The notes beneath the pieces were generated by a model that made no database searches, had not been told where the DNA came from, and was given only the letters and a program-made list of their open reading frames with translations. The position numbers and the translations under genes were made by a program. Shown here piece by piece: positions 44,141 through 53,037 of a stretch of 64,000 nt of DNA. Origin of the DNA: SZUA-448 sp964602475 (lineage in GTDB: Bacteria; Bacillota; Clostridia; Lachnospirales; Lachnospiraceae); contig CAZRRN010000003.1 in the NCBI GenBank assembly GCA_964602475.1, forward strand, positions 30,918 to 94,917, in the 5' to 3' direction. Position 1 is the stretch's first letter; the number at the start of each line of letters is the position of its first letter.

Positions 44141-45289
44141 CTATTTATTATCTGTATCATTTGCGGAATTATCCCCGGGTGCTGTCTGTCCGGATGAATC
44201 CGTATTATCCTGTAAAACCGGCACTGTCTGTCCGGATGAATCCGTATTATCCAACTGAACCGGTGCTGCCTGACCTGTTGAATTAAGAGCTTCAGGCTGT
44301 GTCGTACTGTCTGGGTAATAATTACCGCTTTGTGAAACCGGATATTGTGACAAATTATCATATCGCTGTCCGGTAAAGTACGGAGAGGAAAGATTTTTAC
44401 CGTATTCTAGTCCCTTCTGGTATTCTTCCTGCCACGCTGTTGTTTCCTGAAGAGGCGCGTTCGGAACACGGAAGAGGAAGCACAGAAGAATAACCACCAC
44501 AAAGCAGACGGTACTTAAGAGAATCATTGCAAATGGCAGTTCCAGTATGGACTCCGGTAAAAGATAGTCAAGAAGAAAGGAAGCTCCGTTGACCAGTGCA
44601 TGCAGAAGTACGGAAGCCCAGATCGACTTAAGACGGTATGCCACAAAACCGAAGACCAGACCGAGCAGGAATGCATAAATACCCTGAACGAGATTCATAT
44701 GATAAATGCCGAATAAAAGTGCCTGAATAATATTTGCAATAATAAAAGGAAATGCTTTCTGAAGCTTTTGCAGTACAAGACCCCGAAAGATAAATTCCTC
44801 GGCAAGTGGTGCCAGAATGACCGTAGTCAGTATCGAAATGACAAGATTACCTCCAACCAGAGTATTCATCAGATCCATGTATTTATTCATTGTGTTTGGG
44901 AAGAAAGGAAGAATCAGATTAAGAAGCATACTGACAGCAATCTGTAATGCAACGGCACTTACAATCAGTATCAGAACATTACGGATGGCAAAGCTGTCTT
45001 GTAGCTGTGCAAAATAACGCCCCGGTTTTGTCTTGAAGTACCAGATTGAGAAAACTATCACCAGCAGAATCATAGTAATCAGTGTCACAAGGTCTGTGTA
45101 GAAGGAGGAGGACAGCAGCTCTGTAAGGGTATTCGTGAGCGCTTCCATATCAGTTACACCCTGAAGACCAAGCTGTAACCCGGCAATGAATGAGAAAGAA
45201 AAAGACACAAGCATTGCTGCAGCCAGTTGAACTCCGATTGCAGCAAGAAAAGGAATAAAAGATAAAAAGAGTGTTTTTGTTTTACTCAT
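44141..45289 (-). CDS. CPBP (CAAX/Abi) family intramembrane metalloprotease
   Basis: A 382-residue polytopic protein. The Abi/CPBP motifs are visible: EEFIFRG (EExxxR), FGIYHMN (FxxxH) and HALVNGA (HxxxN/B). The C-terminal tail of about 90 residues is hydrophilic, rich in Gln, Asp, Ser and Thr, and includes a 14-residue tandem repeat. Such proteases may process signalling or bacteriocin-related proteins; the substrate is unknown. ATG 45289 follows GGAGA; codons further upstream overlap the promoter at 45405-45433. The gene lies between a two-component system and serS. Confidence 0.9.
   Translation of the reverse strand: MSKTKTLFLSFIPFLAAIGVQLAAAMLVSFSFSFIAGLQLGLQGVTDMEALTNTLTELLSSSFYTDLVTLITMILLVIVFSIWYFKTKPGRYFAQLQDSFAIRNVLILIVSAVALQIAVSMLLNLILPFFPNTMNKYMDLMNTLVGGNLVISILTTVILAPLAEEFIFRGLVLQKLQKAFPFIIANIIQALLFGIYHMNLVQGIYAFLLGLVFGFVAYRLKSIWASVLLHALVNGASFLLDYLLPESILELPFAMILLSTVCFVVVILLCFLFRVPNAPLQETTAWQEEYQKGLEYGKNLSSPYFTGQRYDNLSQYPVSQSGNYYPDSTTQPEALNSTGQAAPVQLDNTDSSGQTVPVLQDNTDSSGQTAPGDNSANDTDNK
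44182..44265 (-). repeat. 42-bp tandem repeat in the CPBP protease tail
   Basis: Two 42-bp units (44182-44223 and 44224-44265) that share CTGTCTGTCCGGATGAATCC and encode 14-residue blocks such as DNTDSSGQTVPVLQ. The tail is predicted disordered. Confidence 0.85.
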
Positions 45290-45404
45290 TAGATTCTCCG
45301 ATCCGGAACATGTTTTAGATAAGTACGAGGATAAAGCCGTGCCGGTAAACCCGATTTTGTAAACGGCGTCCAAAAAAACTTTGGCATACCAGCAGATATA
45401 GTGA

Positions 45405-45433
45405 AATTTACGACATTCTATGGGAATTGTCAA
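45405..45433 (-). promoter_or_regulatory. Sigma-A type promoter for the CPBP protease-serS unit
   Basis: On the minus strand TTGACA (45433-45428), a 17-base spacer and TAAATT (45410-45405). The -35 overlaps the stop codon of the response regulator gene. Confidence 0.65.
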
Positions 45434-46062
45434 GAAATATTGTTGTTTTTATAATAGAAAACAGCGAGTTGTGTACGATCACGGAGCTGAAGCTTCTCAA
45501 GAATGATACTCAGGTAGTTTCGGACGGTTCCTTCGCTAAGATACATAGATTCTGAGATCTCGCGATTACTTAGGCCTTCTGCAACCAGAGAAATAAGCGT
45601 GCTTTCTTTTTCGGTCAGATCAAAATGCTCACCGTGAAACGAGCTCTTTTTTTTATTTACCAGTGCAGGAAGCTTTGCGATAATGTCATTTCCGAAAACA
45701 CTCTGTCCTGTACTTACAGCACGCAGCGCGGGGAGAATGCTGTCATAATCGGCCTTTAACAGGTAGCCCTTGGCTCCGATACAGAGTGCTTTTACAATAT
45801 ATTCATCATCGGAAAAAGTAGTCAGAAATAAAATTCTTGCATCCGGAAATTCCGCCAGTATCTGCTCTGCAGCGTTTAGACCGGTAAGACCTGTCATACG
45901 GATATCCATAAGCAGAATATCAGGACGGTAACTGCGGAACAGGGCGATTCCTTCCGCACCGTCGTGTCCTGCTGCAAGCACATGAACCTCACCGCTTGCT
46001 TCCAGAATAGTGGTCAAGGCACTGCAGACCAGCCTGTCGTCGTCAATGATTACCAGATTCAT
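45430..46062 (-). CDS. Response regulator, NarL/LuxR family
   Basis: A 210-residue two-component regulator. The receiver has DDD at residues 7-9, phospho-acceptor D53 in ILLMDIRMTG, the Thr/Ser in LFLTTFSDD and K in YLLKAD. A LuxR-type HTH occupies about residues 145-205 (LTEKESTLISLVAEGLSNRE, SEGTVRNYLSIILEKL). The start at 46062 follows AGGAGG and overlaps the kinase gene by 20 bases. Its likely target is the divergent ABC-2 exporter, whose upstream region contains TGACA-type dyads. Confidence 0.94.
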   Translation of the reverse strand: MNLVIIDDDRLVCSALTTILEASGEVHVLAAGHDGAEGIALFRSYRPDILLMDIRMTGLTGLNAAEQILAEFPDARILFLTTFSDDEYIVKALCIGAKGYLLKADYDSILPALRAVSTGQSVFGNDIIAKLPALVNKKKSSFHGEHFDLTEKESTLISLVAEGLSNREISESMYLSEGTVRNYLSIILEKLQLRDRTQLAVFYYKNNNIS

Positions 46063-47191
46063 ACGAACCTCCTTTTGTCGGTTCTTTTCTCTTAGGAACC
46101 GTAATAAAAATCCGAAATCCGTTTTCATTGCTGAAATGAATGGTGCCGTTCAGAGAATGAACCCGGTCTTTCATATTAAGAAGACCAATTCCGCAGGAAT
46201 CCGGGATCTGTGCAGAATACGAAATACCGTTGTCGCGGATTAGAAGCTGGTAGAGGGACGGGTGTTCCCGTACTGTTATTGTCATCTCGGTTGCGGTACT
46301 GTGTCTTGCCGTATTGGACAGAGCTTCTTTTATAATGCTGAGAAAGCAGTACTTTACTTCCCGGTCAATGTGCAAAGACATATCATAGTCAAGCAGTACC
46401 GGACAGAAAGTATAGGACTGTATCAGATCGCTGATACTCTGTCTCAGATCAATTGCTTCGTCATGCAGGTCATGAACGCTGGAACGGACGCTGTCCATTG
46501 CTCCGGAAAGCGTATCCTTAAGCTCCTGCAAGGAGTTCGACATTACATCGACATCCGGTACGGAGCCATCCATGGCTGTCAGCTCTTTGATGCGGACGGC
46601 CTTCAGCGCTCCGACCATCAGGATGGAACGGGACAGAAGATGTCCTACATTATCGTGAATTTCCCGGGCTATCCGGTTTCGCTCCCGGAGGGTTGCAAGC
46701 CGGATTTCATTATCCTGTTGCGCCGATTGACTTTTCCGATTCTCCTCCATAAGAAATTCCAGCTCGCGTCGGTTATCCTTTGCCTGCAGTAGCCCGGCGG
46801 AGAGCTTTGTAATCCGGTCAGTGCGAACCGCCAGATAAATCGCAAGCAGGGAGAGCAGACACAGCAGGAAAATGAACGGAGTTCCAAGCTTCGCAAGATA
46901 AATCACGCAGAGAAGTCCACCGGGAATATACAGGATAAATCTGTGTGAACAGTAAAGATCGTATACCGCAAGAGAAAGAAACAGCTGAAGCGGTGGGAAA
47001 ACATAAGCAACAGCAAGAAAAATAAAATCAAGTACGGGACTGTATTTCCTTCCTGAAAAGAACACTGCCAATGCGCAGAAAGAGACCGCACAGAGCAGAG
47101 CGATGGTCATTTTCGTTCCGGAAAGGTCACTAAAACAAAAAAGGAGACCGGACAGCAGCAGTAGAATCAGACGGTCGGGCAGTGTGCGCAT
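46043..47191 (-). CDS. Sensor histidine kinase, NarL/DesK type (HisKA_3)
   Basis: A 382-residue kinase. Residues 1-125 form about five transmembrane segments with little outside loop, so sensing is probably within the membrane. The dimerisation box has H179 in RNRIAREIHDNVGHLLSRSI, and the ATPase domain shows IIKEALSNTARHS (N box), IRDNGIS (G1) and GIGLLNMKDRV (G2). It pairs with the overlapping response regulator. Systems of this type beside ABC-2 exporters often respond to peptide or cell-wall-active compounds; that is inference. ATG 47191 follows AAAGGAGG. Confidence 0.92.
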   Translation of the reverse strand: MRTLPDRLILLLLSGLLFCFSDLSGTKMTIALLCAVSFCALAVFFSGRKYSPVLDFIFLAVAYVFPPLQLFLSLAVYDLYCSHRFILYIPGGLLCVIYLAKLGTPFIFLLCLLSLLAIYLAVRTDRITKLSAGLLQAKDNRRELEFLMEENRKSQSAQQDNEIRLATLRERNRIAREIHDNVGHLLSRSILMVGALKAVRIKELTAMDGSVPDVDVMSNSLQELKDTLSGAMDSVRSSVHDLHDEAIDLRQSISDLIQSYTFCPVLLDYDMSLHIDREVKYCFLSIIKEALSNTARHSTATEMTITVREHPSLYQLLIRDNGISYSAQIPDSCGIGLLNMKDRVHSLNGTIHFSNENGFRIFITVPKRKEPTKGGSYESGNH

Positions 47192-47244
47192 AGAGTTCCT
47201 CCTTTGCCGTGACGGCGGTATTTTAACCCTTCTGTTATTATATA

Positions 47245-47300
47245 TGACAAACAGACAAAATACAAGAAAATGACATTTGTCATTTTGAGTTCTGACAAAC
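47245..47300. promoter_or_regulatory. Cluster of TGACA operator-like sites between two-component and ABC genes
   Basis: A perfect dyad AAAATGACA-TT-TGTCATTTT (47267-47286) is flanked by two direct copies of TGACAAAC (about 47245-47252 and 47293-47300). They occupy the middle of the 212-base divergent region. NarL-type regulators commonly bind such dyads, so this is the likely binding site of the adjacent response regulator. Confidence 0.6.
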
Positions 47301-47403
47301 GGCACTTTAATCCGTCATGAAAATTGGCTAAAATTGAGATATAAAATTAACAATGTTGCCGGCCGCTAAACCGTGCACATTGAATAAAGAAACGGAGAAC
47401 ATT

Positions 47404-48351
47404 ATGGGTACAGTTGTAAAAGTGGAAAATCTAGTCAAGAGATATAAAGAACTGGTTGCACTCGATCATCTCAATCTGGAGGTAGAGGAGGGCGAAATCT
47501 TTGGGCTGCTCGGACCAAACGGCTCCGGCAAGACAACGCTGATTCATTGCATTCTTGCACTGCTTGAATATGATAAGGGAACCATCGAAGTATTTGGAAA
47601 ACCGATGAACCCGAACACCTATGAAAGCAAAAGAAATATCGGTGTGGTAATGCAGAACGTGGCAGTATTTGAACAGCTGACGGTTCGCGAGAACATTGAT
47701 TATTTCTGCGGATTGTACGTGCCGGATAAAAAGCTCAGAAAACAGATGGTCGATGAAGCGATTACATTTGTCGGACTGGAGGATTTTTCAAAATTCTTTC
47801 CAAAGAAGCTATCCGGTGGTCTTCTGCGAAGACTGAATATTGCCTGCGGAATTGCACATCGCCCGAAGCTGATTTTTATGGATGAGCCGACAGTTGCCGT
47901 TGACCCGCAGAGCCGGAATAAAATTCTCGAAGGAATCCGTGAGCTTAACCGAAATGGTGCAACAATTATTTATACATCCCACTACATGGAAGAGGTAGAA
48001 CAAATCTGTACCCGGATCGCCATTATTGACAAGGGAACCAATATTGCCATCGGAACCAAAGATGAATTAAAGGCTCTGATTCCGACAAGTGAAACAATCC
48101 GGATCGAATTGCTGGAGCTGCCGGAAGGGCTGCTTGAAGAAATACGTGAACTACCGCATGTGATTAAGGCCGTCTACGAGAATCTGCAGCTTTGCATCTG
48201 CTGTGGCGGGGGAAAACATAATCTGATCAGAATACTTGACTATTTGAAGCAAAGAGATATTTCGTTCGGACATGTTTATTCGGAGCTACCGACCCTGAAC
48301 GATGTATTTCTTGAGATTACCGGAAAAGAGCTGCGGGATCGGGCGGAATAA
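47404..48351 (+). CDS. ABC-2 exporter ATP-binding protein
   Basis: A 315-residue ATPase of the CcmA/DrrA group. Walker A is GPNGSGKTT, signature LSGGLLRRLNIACGI, Walker B LIFMDEPTVAVDP, and the switch His is in YTSHYMEEVEQ. A C-terminal extension of about 90 residues after the ATPase core is normal for drug or peptide exporters. ATG 47404 follows CGGAGA. It heads an operon with two ABC-2 permeases and faces the two-component genes, so it is probably induced by that system. Confidence 0.95.
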   Translation: MGTVVKVENLVKRYKELVALDHLNLEVEEGEIFGLLGPNGSGKTTLIHCILALLEYDKGTIEVFGKPMNPNTYESKRNIGVVMQNVAVFEQLTVRENIDYFCGLYVPDKKLRKQMVDEAITFVGLEDFSKFFPKKLSGGLLRRLNIACGIAHRPKLIFMDEPTVAVDPQSRNKILEGIRELNRNGATIIYTSHYMEEVEQICTRIAIIDKGTNIAIGTKDELKALIPTSETIRIELLELPEGLLEEIRELPHVIKAVYENLQLCICCGGGKHNLIRILDYLKQRDISFGHVYSELPTLNDVFLEITGKELRDRAE

Positions 48352-48401
48352 TCTACTATAAAAAGCTGAAGCAAAAAGAGCTTCAGAACGGAGGAAGAAG
48401 G

Positions 48402-49544
48402 ATGTTGTTTCATTTGTTTAAATATAGATTTAAGGTACTGATCCGGCAGAGGGTGCTGATGTTCTGGTCCCTGCTGTTTCCGCTGCTGCTCGGAACTCTG
48501 TTCTTTCTGGCATTTGGAAAAGCAAGCACCAAAAGAGAAGTTTTTTCAACTATTCCGGTCGCTGTAGTGACAGAAAACGTAACATCAGAAGACACGGCTC
48601 TGCTGGAAACAATGAAGGAACTGAAGGCAGAGGACGGAACGCCAATGTTTGAAATTACAGAAGGAAGCAAAGAGGAAGCAGATACCCTGCTTGCTGCCGG
48701 GAAGGTAAGCGGAACGGTGATTCCGGGAACCGAGACAGAACTTTTGGTTCGCACTTCCGGTCTGAATCAGACAATTCTCAAATCCTTTCTAAGTCAGTAT
48801 AAACGGATTATGGCAGTTTATGCCGATGTGATACAGGTGAATCCGGCTGCAGTTGCCGATGTGACTGCACTTCTTTCCGAGGATACTTCCTACCTTCAGA
48901 ATGTTACACTCGGCGGAGAGGAGGTGGATTCGATGTTTCAGTATTTTTATGCCCTGCTTGCCATGACCTGTCTATACGGTTCCTTCTTTGGAATGCAGAA
49001 TGCCGAAGATATTATGGCAAACGAAAGTGCACTTGGTGCGCGGCGAAACATTGCACCGACTCATCATCTGAAACAGGCAGTTGCCGATATGTTTGCGGCA
49101 TTTACCGTACATTTTATCAACACTTCGGTAGTTTTGGTATATCTTGTGCTGGTTCTGAGAATTCAATTCGTGTCGCAGACCGTACTGTTCCTGACAGTGA
49201 TTCTGCTTGGCTGTATCATCGGAGTCTGCCTCGGACAGTTTATCGGCTGTGCAGTTAAGAAAAGTGAAACTTTGCGCGTTGCACTTGCTCTTGCAAGTAC
49301 AATGATAATGAGTATTCTGAGCGGTCTCATGTTTAGCGGTTTGAAATACACAATTGACCAAAGTGCGCCTATTGTAAACAGACTGAATCCTGCAGCACTC
49401 GTTACAGATGCATTTTACTGCCTGAGTGTATACAACGATTATGAACGCTACACATCAAATGTTATTACCATCGCAGTACTTGCGGTACTGCTGATGTTCG
49501 GAACTTATCTTTCGGTCAGGAGGTCAAAATATGCAAGTCTTTAA
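48402..49544 (+). CDS. ABC-2 type permease (first subunit)
   Basis: A 380-residue membrane protein. A first transmembrane segment at about 20-40 is followed by a large extracytoplasmic domain (about 45-180), then five further segments, the ABC-2 membrane layout. TIPVAVVTENV after the first segment is typical of YhgE/Pip-like or bacitracin-type exporters. It is 50 bases after the ATPase gene and overlaps the second permease by 14 bases. GGAGGAAG precedes ATG 48402. Confidence 0.92.
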   Translation: MLFHLFKYRFKVLIRQRVLMFWSLLFPLLLGTLFFLAFGKASTKREVFSTIPVAVVTENVTSEDTALLETMKELKAEDGTPMFEITEGSKEEADTLLAAGKVSGTVIPGTETELLVRTSGLNQTILKSFLSQYKRIMAVYADVIQVNPAAVADVTALLSEDTSYLQNVTLGGEEVDSMFQYFYALLAMTCLYGSFFGMQNAEDIMANESALGARRNIAPTHHLKQAVADMFAAFTVHFINTSVVLVYLVLVLRIQFVSQTVLFLTVILLGCIIGVCLGQFIGCAVKKSETLRVALALASTMIMSILSGLMFSGLKYTIDQSAPIVNRLNPAALVTDAFYCLSVYNDYERYTSNVITIAVLAVLLMFGTYLSVRRSKYASL

Positions 49545-50688
49545 AGCATTTATCCAAATATTTAAAAGAACGGCAGTGTCCAGTATGATTTATCTTGTCG
49601 TTTTTATCGGGATTGTAATTATGCTTGATGCTACCTACAAGCCGCAGACCATTGATTCATTTTCTGATACAAAAATTGCGGTTGCCGTGATTGACCGTGA
49701 TAATTCTCCTGTCAGCCGGGCGGTCACAAGCTATCTGGAGGAGACCCAGAAGTTGGTAGCGCTGGAGGATAATGAAGATGCTCTGCAGGATGCTTTGTTT
49801 TTCCGCGCAATTGAATACCTTCTTGTAATCCCGGAACACTTCGGCGAAGGTCTTTTAAATGGGGAGACACTTCCGATTGATTCCACAAAAATACCGAATT
49901 CCTACAGCGGGATATTTATTGACATGCAGGTAGAGGAATTCTTAAGGACGCTTCGAAGCTATTATACAGCCGGCTTCAGTGAAGATGAAGCGCTTGCAAA
50001 TTCTCTTAGAACGCTGGCACTGAATGTGACAACCACGGTGGTAACGGGTGAGAATGCAGCATCCAGTACACATGGATTTGTGTTTTATTTTCGGATGCTG
50101 CCCTATGGACTCCTATGCATTATTATTAATCTGATTGCTGGATCTATGATTGAATTCTATCAGCCGGACATTGCATACCGTATTCGGTGCTCTTCACTCT
50201 CGCTTACGAGCAGAAGTCTGCAGCTTTTTTTGGGCGGAACGGTTCTTGCAGTCGGCGTCTGGTTTACCATGATTCTTGGAGCTGTATGTATGCACGGGCA
50301 GTCGGTTTTTGAAAGTGGAATGCTTGGCTGGCTGCTGCTTAATTCTGCTGCTTTTACCCTTGTCGGTACGGCAGTTGCATATCTGGTTGGAATCAGCGCA
50401 CGAAAACGGCATATTGTTTCGGGTGTCTGTACATCAGTTTCTCTAGCATTTTGTTTTTTGGGAGGAGTTTTTGTAGACATCGGAATCATGTCGGAAGGAA
50501 TGCAGAAGGCTGCCATGGCTGTACCGACCTTCTGGTATATAAAAGCAAATGACATCATCAGCTCAGCAAGCTCCCTGACCGGAACGGCGAGAGACAAGGT
50601 TCTTCTTTATGCCTTGATTCAATGTCTTTTTGTGGCTGCCATTTTCTGTGTGGCTCTTGTCGTGGGAAAGAAAAATATAAACAGATAA
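49531..50688 (+). CDS. ABC-2 type permease (second subunit)
   Basis: A 385-residue membrane protein with the same layout as the gene before it: a first segment near 15-35, a long outer domain with DTKIAVAVIDRDNSPVSRAV, then five or six segments. The two permeases probably form a heterodimer over one ATPase. The gene starts 14 bases inside the upstream gene behind AGGAGG, a sign of tight coupling. No clear terminator follows; a promoter for the next gene lies at 50722. Confidence 0.92.
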   Translation: MQVFKAFIQIFKRTAVSSMIYLVVFIGIVIMLDATYKPQTIDSFSDTKIAVAVIDRDNSPVSRAVTSYLEETQKLVALEDNEDALQDALFFRAIEYLLVIPEHFGEGLLNGETLPIDSTKIPNSYSGIFIDMQVEEFLRTLRSYYTAGFSEDEALANSLRTLALNVTTTVVTGENAASSTHGFVFYFRMLPYGLLCIIINLIAGSMIEFYQPDIAYRIRCSSLSLTSRSLQLFLGGTVLAVGVWFTMILGAVCMHGQSVFESGMLGWLLLNSAAFTLVGTAVAYLVGISARKRHIVSGVCTSVSLAFCFLGGVFVDIGIMSEGMQKAAMAVPTFWYIKANDIISSASSLTGTARDKVLLYALIQCLFVAAIFCVALVVGKKNINR

Positions 50689-50721
50689 ACAGTAATGATA
50701 ACGATATTCACCGGCGGTTCC

Positions 50722-50749
50722 TTTACAGACTCATAAAGAATGGTATAAT
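50722..50749 (+). promoter_or_regulatory. Sigma-A type promoter for the second GNAT gene
   Basis: TTTACA (50722-50727), a 16-base spacer and TATAAT (50744-50749). The leader has a GGCTTCG/CGGAGCC hairpin at about 50764-50787 just before the ribosome binding site. Confidence 0.7.
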
Positions 50750-50807
50750 AGAACAAAACCACAGGCTTCGTGCGCAAGTGCGGAGCCTTGTTCATACGGA
50801 GGATATT

Positions 50808-51611
50808 ATGCTGACAGAACTGACAGCAGTGCAGCGGAAGAAAGCGCTGGCGCTGTTTCCCGTCGAACGGGACACATTGATTGATACTATCGGGGAGAAT
50901 ATCAAAGGCGAAGCCTTTGGAATGGTGCCCGAGAACCTGCAAAATGATAAAGATACTGCTCCGGAATGTGTGTTTTTCTGGTATCGTTATTTTTTATATC
51001 TGGGTGGAAGTCCGGAATCTATATACGCAGATGAGCTGTTAGAAGAAATGAAACAAAAGCTGTCTGATCCGATACCTTTGATTGTGCCGAACTGTGAAGG
51101 TTGGGAGTCGGTACTGCGACGGCATTTTCCCTCCGTTGAGGTACGGATCAGAGCGGCAATGCGCATCCGGAAGCAGGGCCTTGATCTAAAGGAGATCGAC
51201 CGGCAGCTGGAACAGTTCCGTTCTCCGGTCTATACTCTGAAGAAAATCGATGAAGCTGTCTTCCCAATATTAATGAAGGAACGCTGGGCAGACGGACTTG
51301 TGACCAATTTTGATTCCTGTAAGGAATTCATAGAGCATGGATTTGGATTTGTCCTCTGCACGGGCGAAGGACAGCCGGTCAGCGGATGCTCTACCTACTC
51401 CTACTACAGCAGGGGCGTAGAGATACAAATCAGCACAAGAGAAGAGCACCGTGGACAGGGTCTGGCAAAGGTGGTGGCGGCGGCAATGCTGAAAGAAGCC
51501 CTGCGCCGGGGGCTGGTTCCTTCCTGGGATGCGGCAAATCCGACTTCAGAGGCCATTTCGAGCCGTATGGGTTATGAACTGGCAAGAAAATATAAAGCCT
51601 ATCGAGTGTAG
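50808..51611 (+). CDS. GNAT family acetyltransferase (PF12746-like)
   Basis: A 267-residue protein of the larger GNAT group. The acetyl-CoA region is at the C terminus: VEIQISTREEHRGQGLAKVV, then the later SWDAANPTSEAISSRMGYEL. The N-terminal half is family specific. The substrate is unknown. ATG 50808 follows CGGAGGA; a longer frame from 50622 would overlap the ABC-2 permease and its own promoter. It overlaps the end of the converging GH13 gene by 13 bases. Confidence 0.88.
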   Translation: MLTELTAVQRKKALALFPVERDTLIDTIGENIKGEAFGMVPENLQNDKDTAPECVFFWYRYFLYLGGSPESIYADELLEEMKQKLSDPIPLIVPNCEGWESVLRRHFPSVEVRIRAAMRIRKQGLDLKEIDRQLEQFRSPVYTLKKIDEAVFPILMKERWADGLVTNFDSCKEFIEHGFGFVLCTGEGQPVSGCSTYSYYSRGVEIQISTREEHRGQGLAKVVAAAMLKEALRRGLVPSWDAANPTSEAISSRMGYELARKYKAYRV

Positions 51612-52891
51612 ACTCCGACCCCGAAGGGAGCCAGAGTAATCTGCGGGTCGGTAATCGCAGTGCCAGTCAGAAGCTCAGTACGCACACCGTCTGTCTGAAA
51701 ATCGAAGGGGGTATCAGCCAGATTGACCGCAACCCGGATACAGTCGTTATCAACGCTTCGTTCAAAGACACATTGCTTGTTATTTACAAGAACATTACGA
51801 TAAGCTCCGTAAGAAAAAGCGGGATGTTCTCTTCGCAGTGCAGAAAGAACGGAGATAAATTCGGTCAGGTCATTCCATTCCGGAGCTTTAGGGCAGGGAC
51901 GGAGAACATCATCACCGGCGGATTTATCGCCCTCTAGACCCCATTCGCTTCCGTAGTAGATGCACGGAACCCCGGGCATGCAAAACATCAGGGCATAAGC
52001 TGCCCGGATGTGGTTTTTGTTGTTCAGGATACTTGCGATCCGGGAAACATCATGGTTATCCACAAAGCTTAAGAGGTGCTTTCCGCGGTATAAACACCAG
52101 TTTTCTGAACCGAACTGGCGGTTTAAGGAGTAGGTGATTTCGAACAGATTATTGTCGTTCAGGCTGGAGAAGATACCTTTGTAGCATTCATAATTAGTGC
52201 AGGAATGGAGCAGATCCGAACCTACCAGACGGTTGTAGTCTCCGAAGAGGACTTCACCGATCAGGGCAAAGTCAGGTTTCAGCCGGTCACAGAAAGCTCT
52301 GAGCTGTCGTAAGAAGCCAGAGTCAAGACTATATGCTACATCCAGACGCAGCCCGTCAATCTGAAACTCTTCTATCCAGAAACGGACGGCACCGAGCAGA
52401 TGCTCGGTTACAGCAGGATTAGAAAGGTTCAGGCGCACAAGTTCATAATGTCCCTCCCATCCGTCATACCAAAGACCGTCGTTATAGCAGCTGTTTCTGT
52501 TAAAATCAATGAAAAACCAATCCTTATAAGGAGATGCTTCACGTTTTTCAAGAACATCCAGAAATGCCCAGAAGCCACGACCGACATGGTGAAATACACC
52601 GTCCAGAACAACACGGATGCCGGAATGATGCAGAAGTGAAACCACCTCGGAAAAGTCCTTATTGTTCCCAAGACGACAGTCTACTGTACAGTAGTCACGG
52701 GTATCATAGCCGTGACGGTCGGATTCGAAGATGGGGGAAAGGTAGAGAGCAGAGACGTGCAGCTTCTGAAGGTGTCCTGTCCAGTCGCCAAGTTTCCTGA
52801 TCCGGTTCACATATTGACCGTCATTGTCTTTCGGTGCTCCACAGAATCCGAGGGGATATATCTGATAAAAAACGCTTTCGTCAAACCACAT
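51599..52891 (-). CDS. Alpha-amylase family glycoside hydrolase (GH13)
   Basis: A 430-residue intracellular GH13 enzyme without signal peptide. Conserved regions: LDGVFHHVG (region I), DGLRLDVAY with the nucleophile Asp (II), LIGEVLFGD with the acid/base Glu (III) and FVDNHDVSRI (IV). It is short for the family, close to compact cyclomaltodextrinase or maltodextrin-degrading enzymes. The start follows AGGAGG. It probably trims imported or stored maltodextrins, complementing GlgP. Confidence 0.94.
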   Translation of the reverse strand: MWFDESVFYQIYPLGFCGAPKDNDGQYVNRIRKLGDWTGHLQKLHVSALYLSPIFESDRHGYDTRDYCTVDCRLGNNKDFSEVVSLLHHSGIRVVLDGVFHHVGRGFWAFLDVLEKREASPYKDWFFIDFNRNSCYNDGLWYDGWEGHYELVRLNLSNPAVTEHLLGAVRFWIEEFQIDGLRLDVAYSLDSGFLRQLRAFCDRLKPDFALIGEVLFGDYNRLVGSDLLHSCTNYECYKGIFSSLNDNNLFEITYSLNRQFGSENWCLYRGKHLLSFVDNHDVSRIASILNNKNHIRAAYALMFCMPGVPCIYYGSEWGLEGDKSAGDDVLRPCPKAPEWNDLTEFISVLSALRREHPAFSYGAYRNVLVNNKQCVFERSVDNDCIRVAVNLADTPFDFQTDGVRTELLTGTAITDPQITLAPFGVGVYTR

Positions 52892-52971
52892 GAAAAGAAC
52901 CTCCTGTTAATGAATAGATCGTTTGCTGTTCATTTTAGCATAAATCCGTGTGCTTTTCTACACTTCTGTAC

Positions 52972-53000
52972 TTGATTTTTACGTCACAAGCAAGTAGAAT
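52972..53000 (+). promoter_or_regulatory. Sigma-A type promoter for the threonylcarbamoyl-AMP synthase gene
   Basis: TTGATT (52972-52977), a 17-base spacer and TAGAAT (52995-53000), 38 bases before ATG 53038. Confidence 0.6.
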
Positions 53001-53037
53001 GGACACGCCGGACAGGAAGAAATGAGGCTAAGACATT

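Noticed and set aside
50622..50807. Longer N terminus for the second GNAT protein
   Set aside because: It would overlap the ABC-2 permease and contain the promoter at 50722-50749; ATG 50808 has CGGAGGA.
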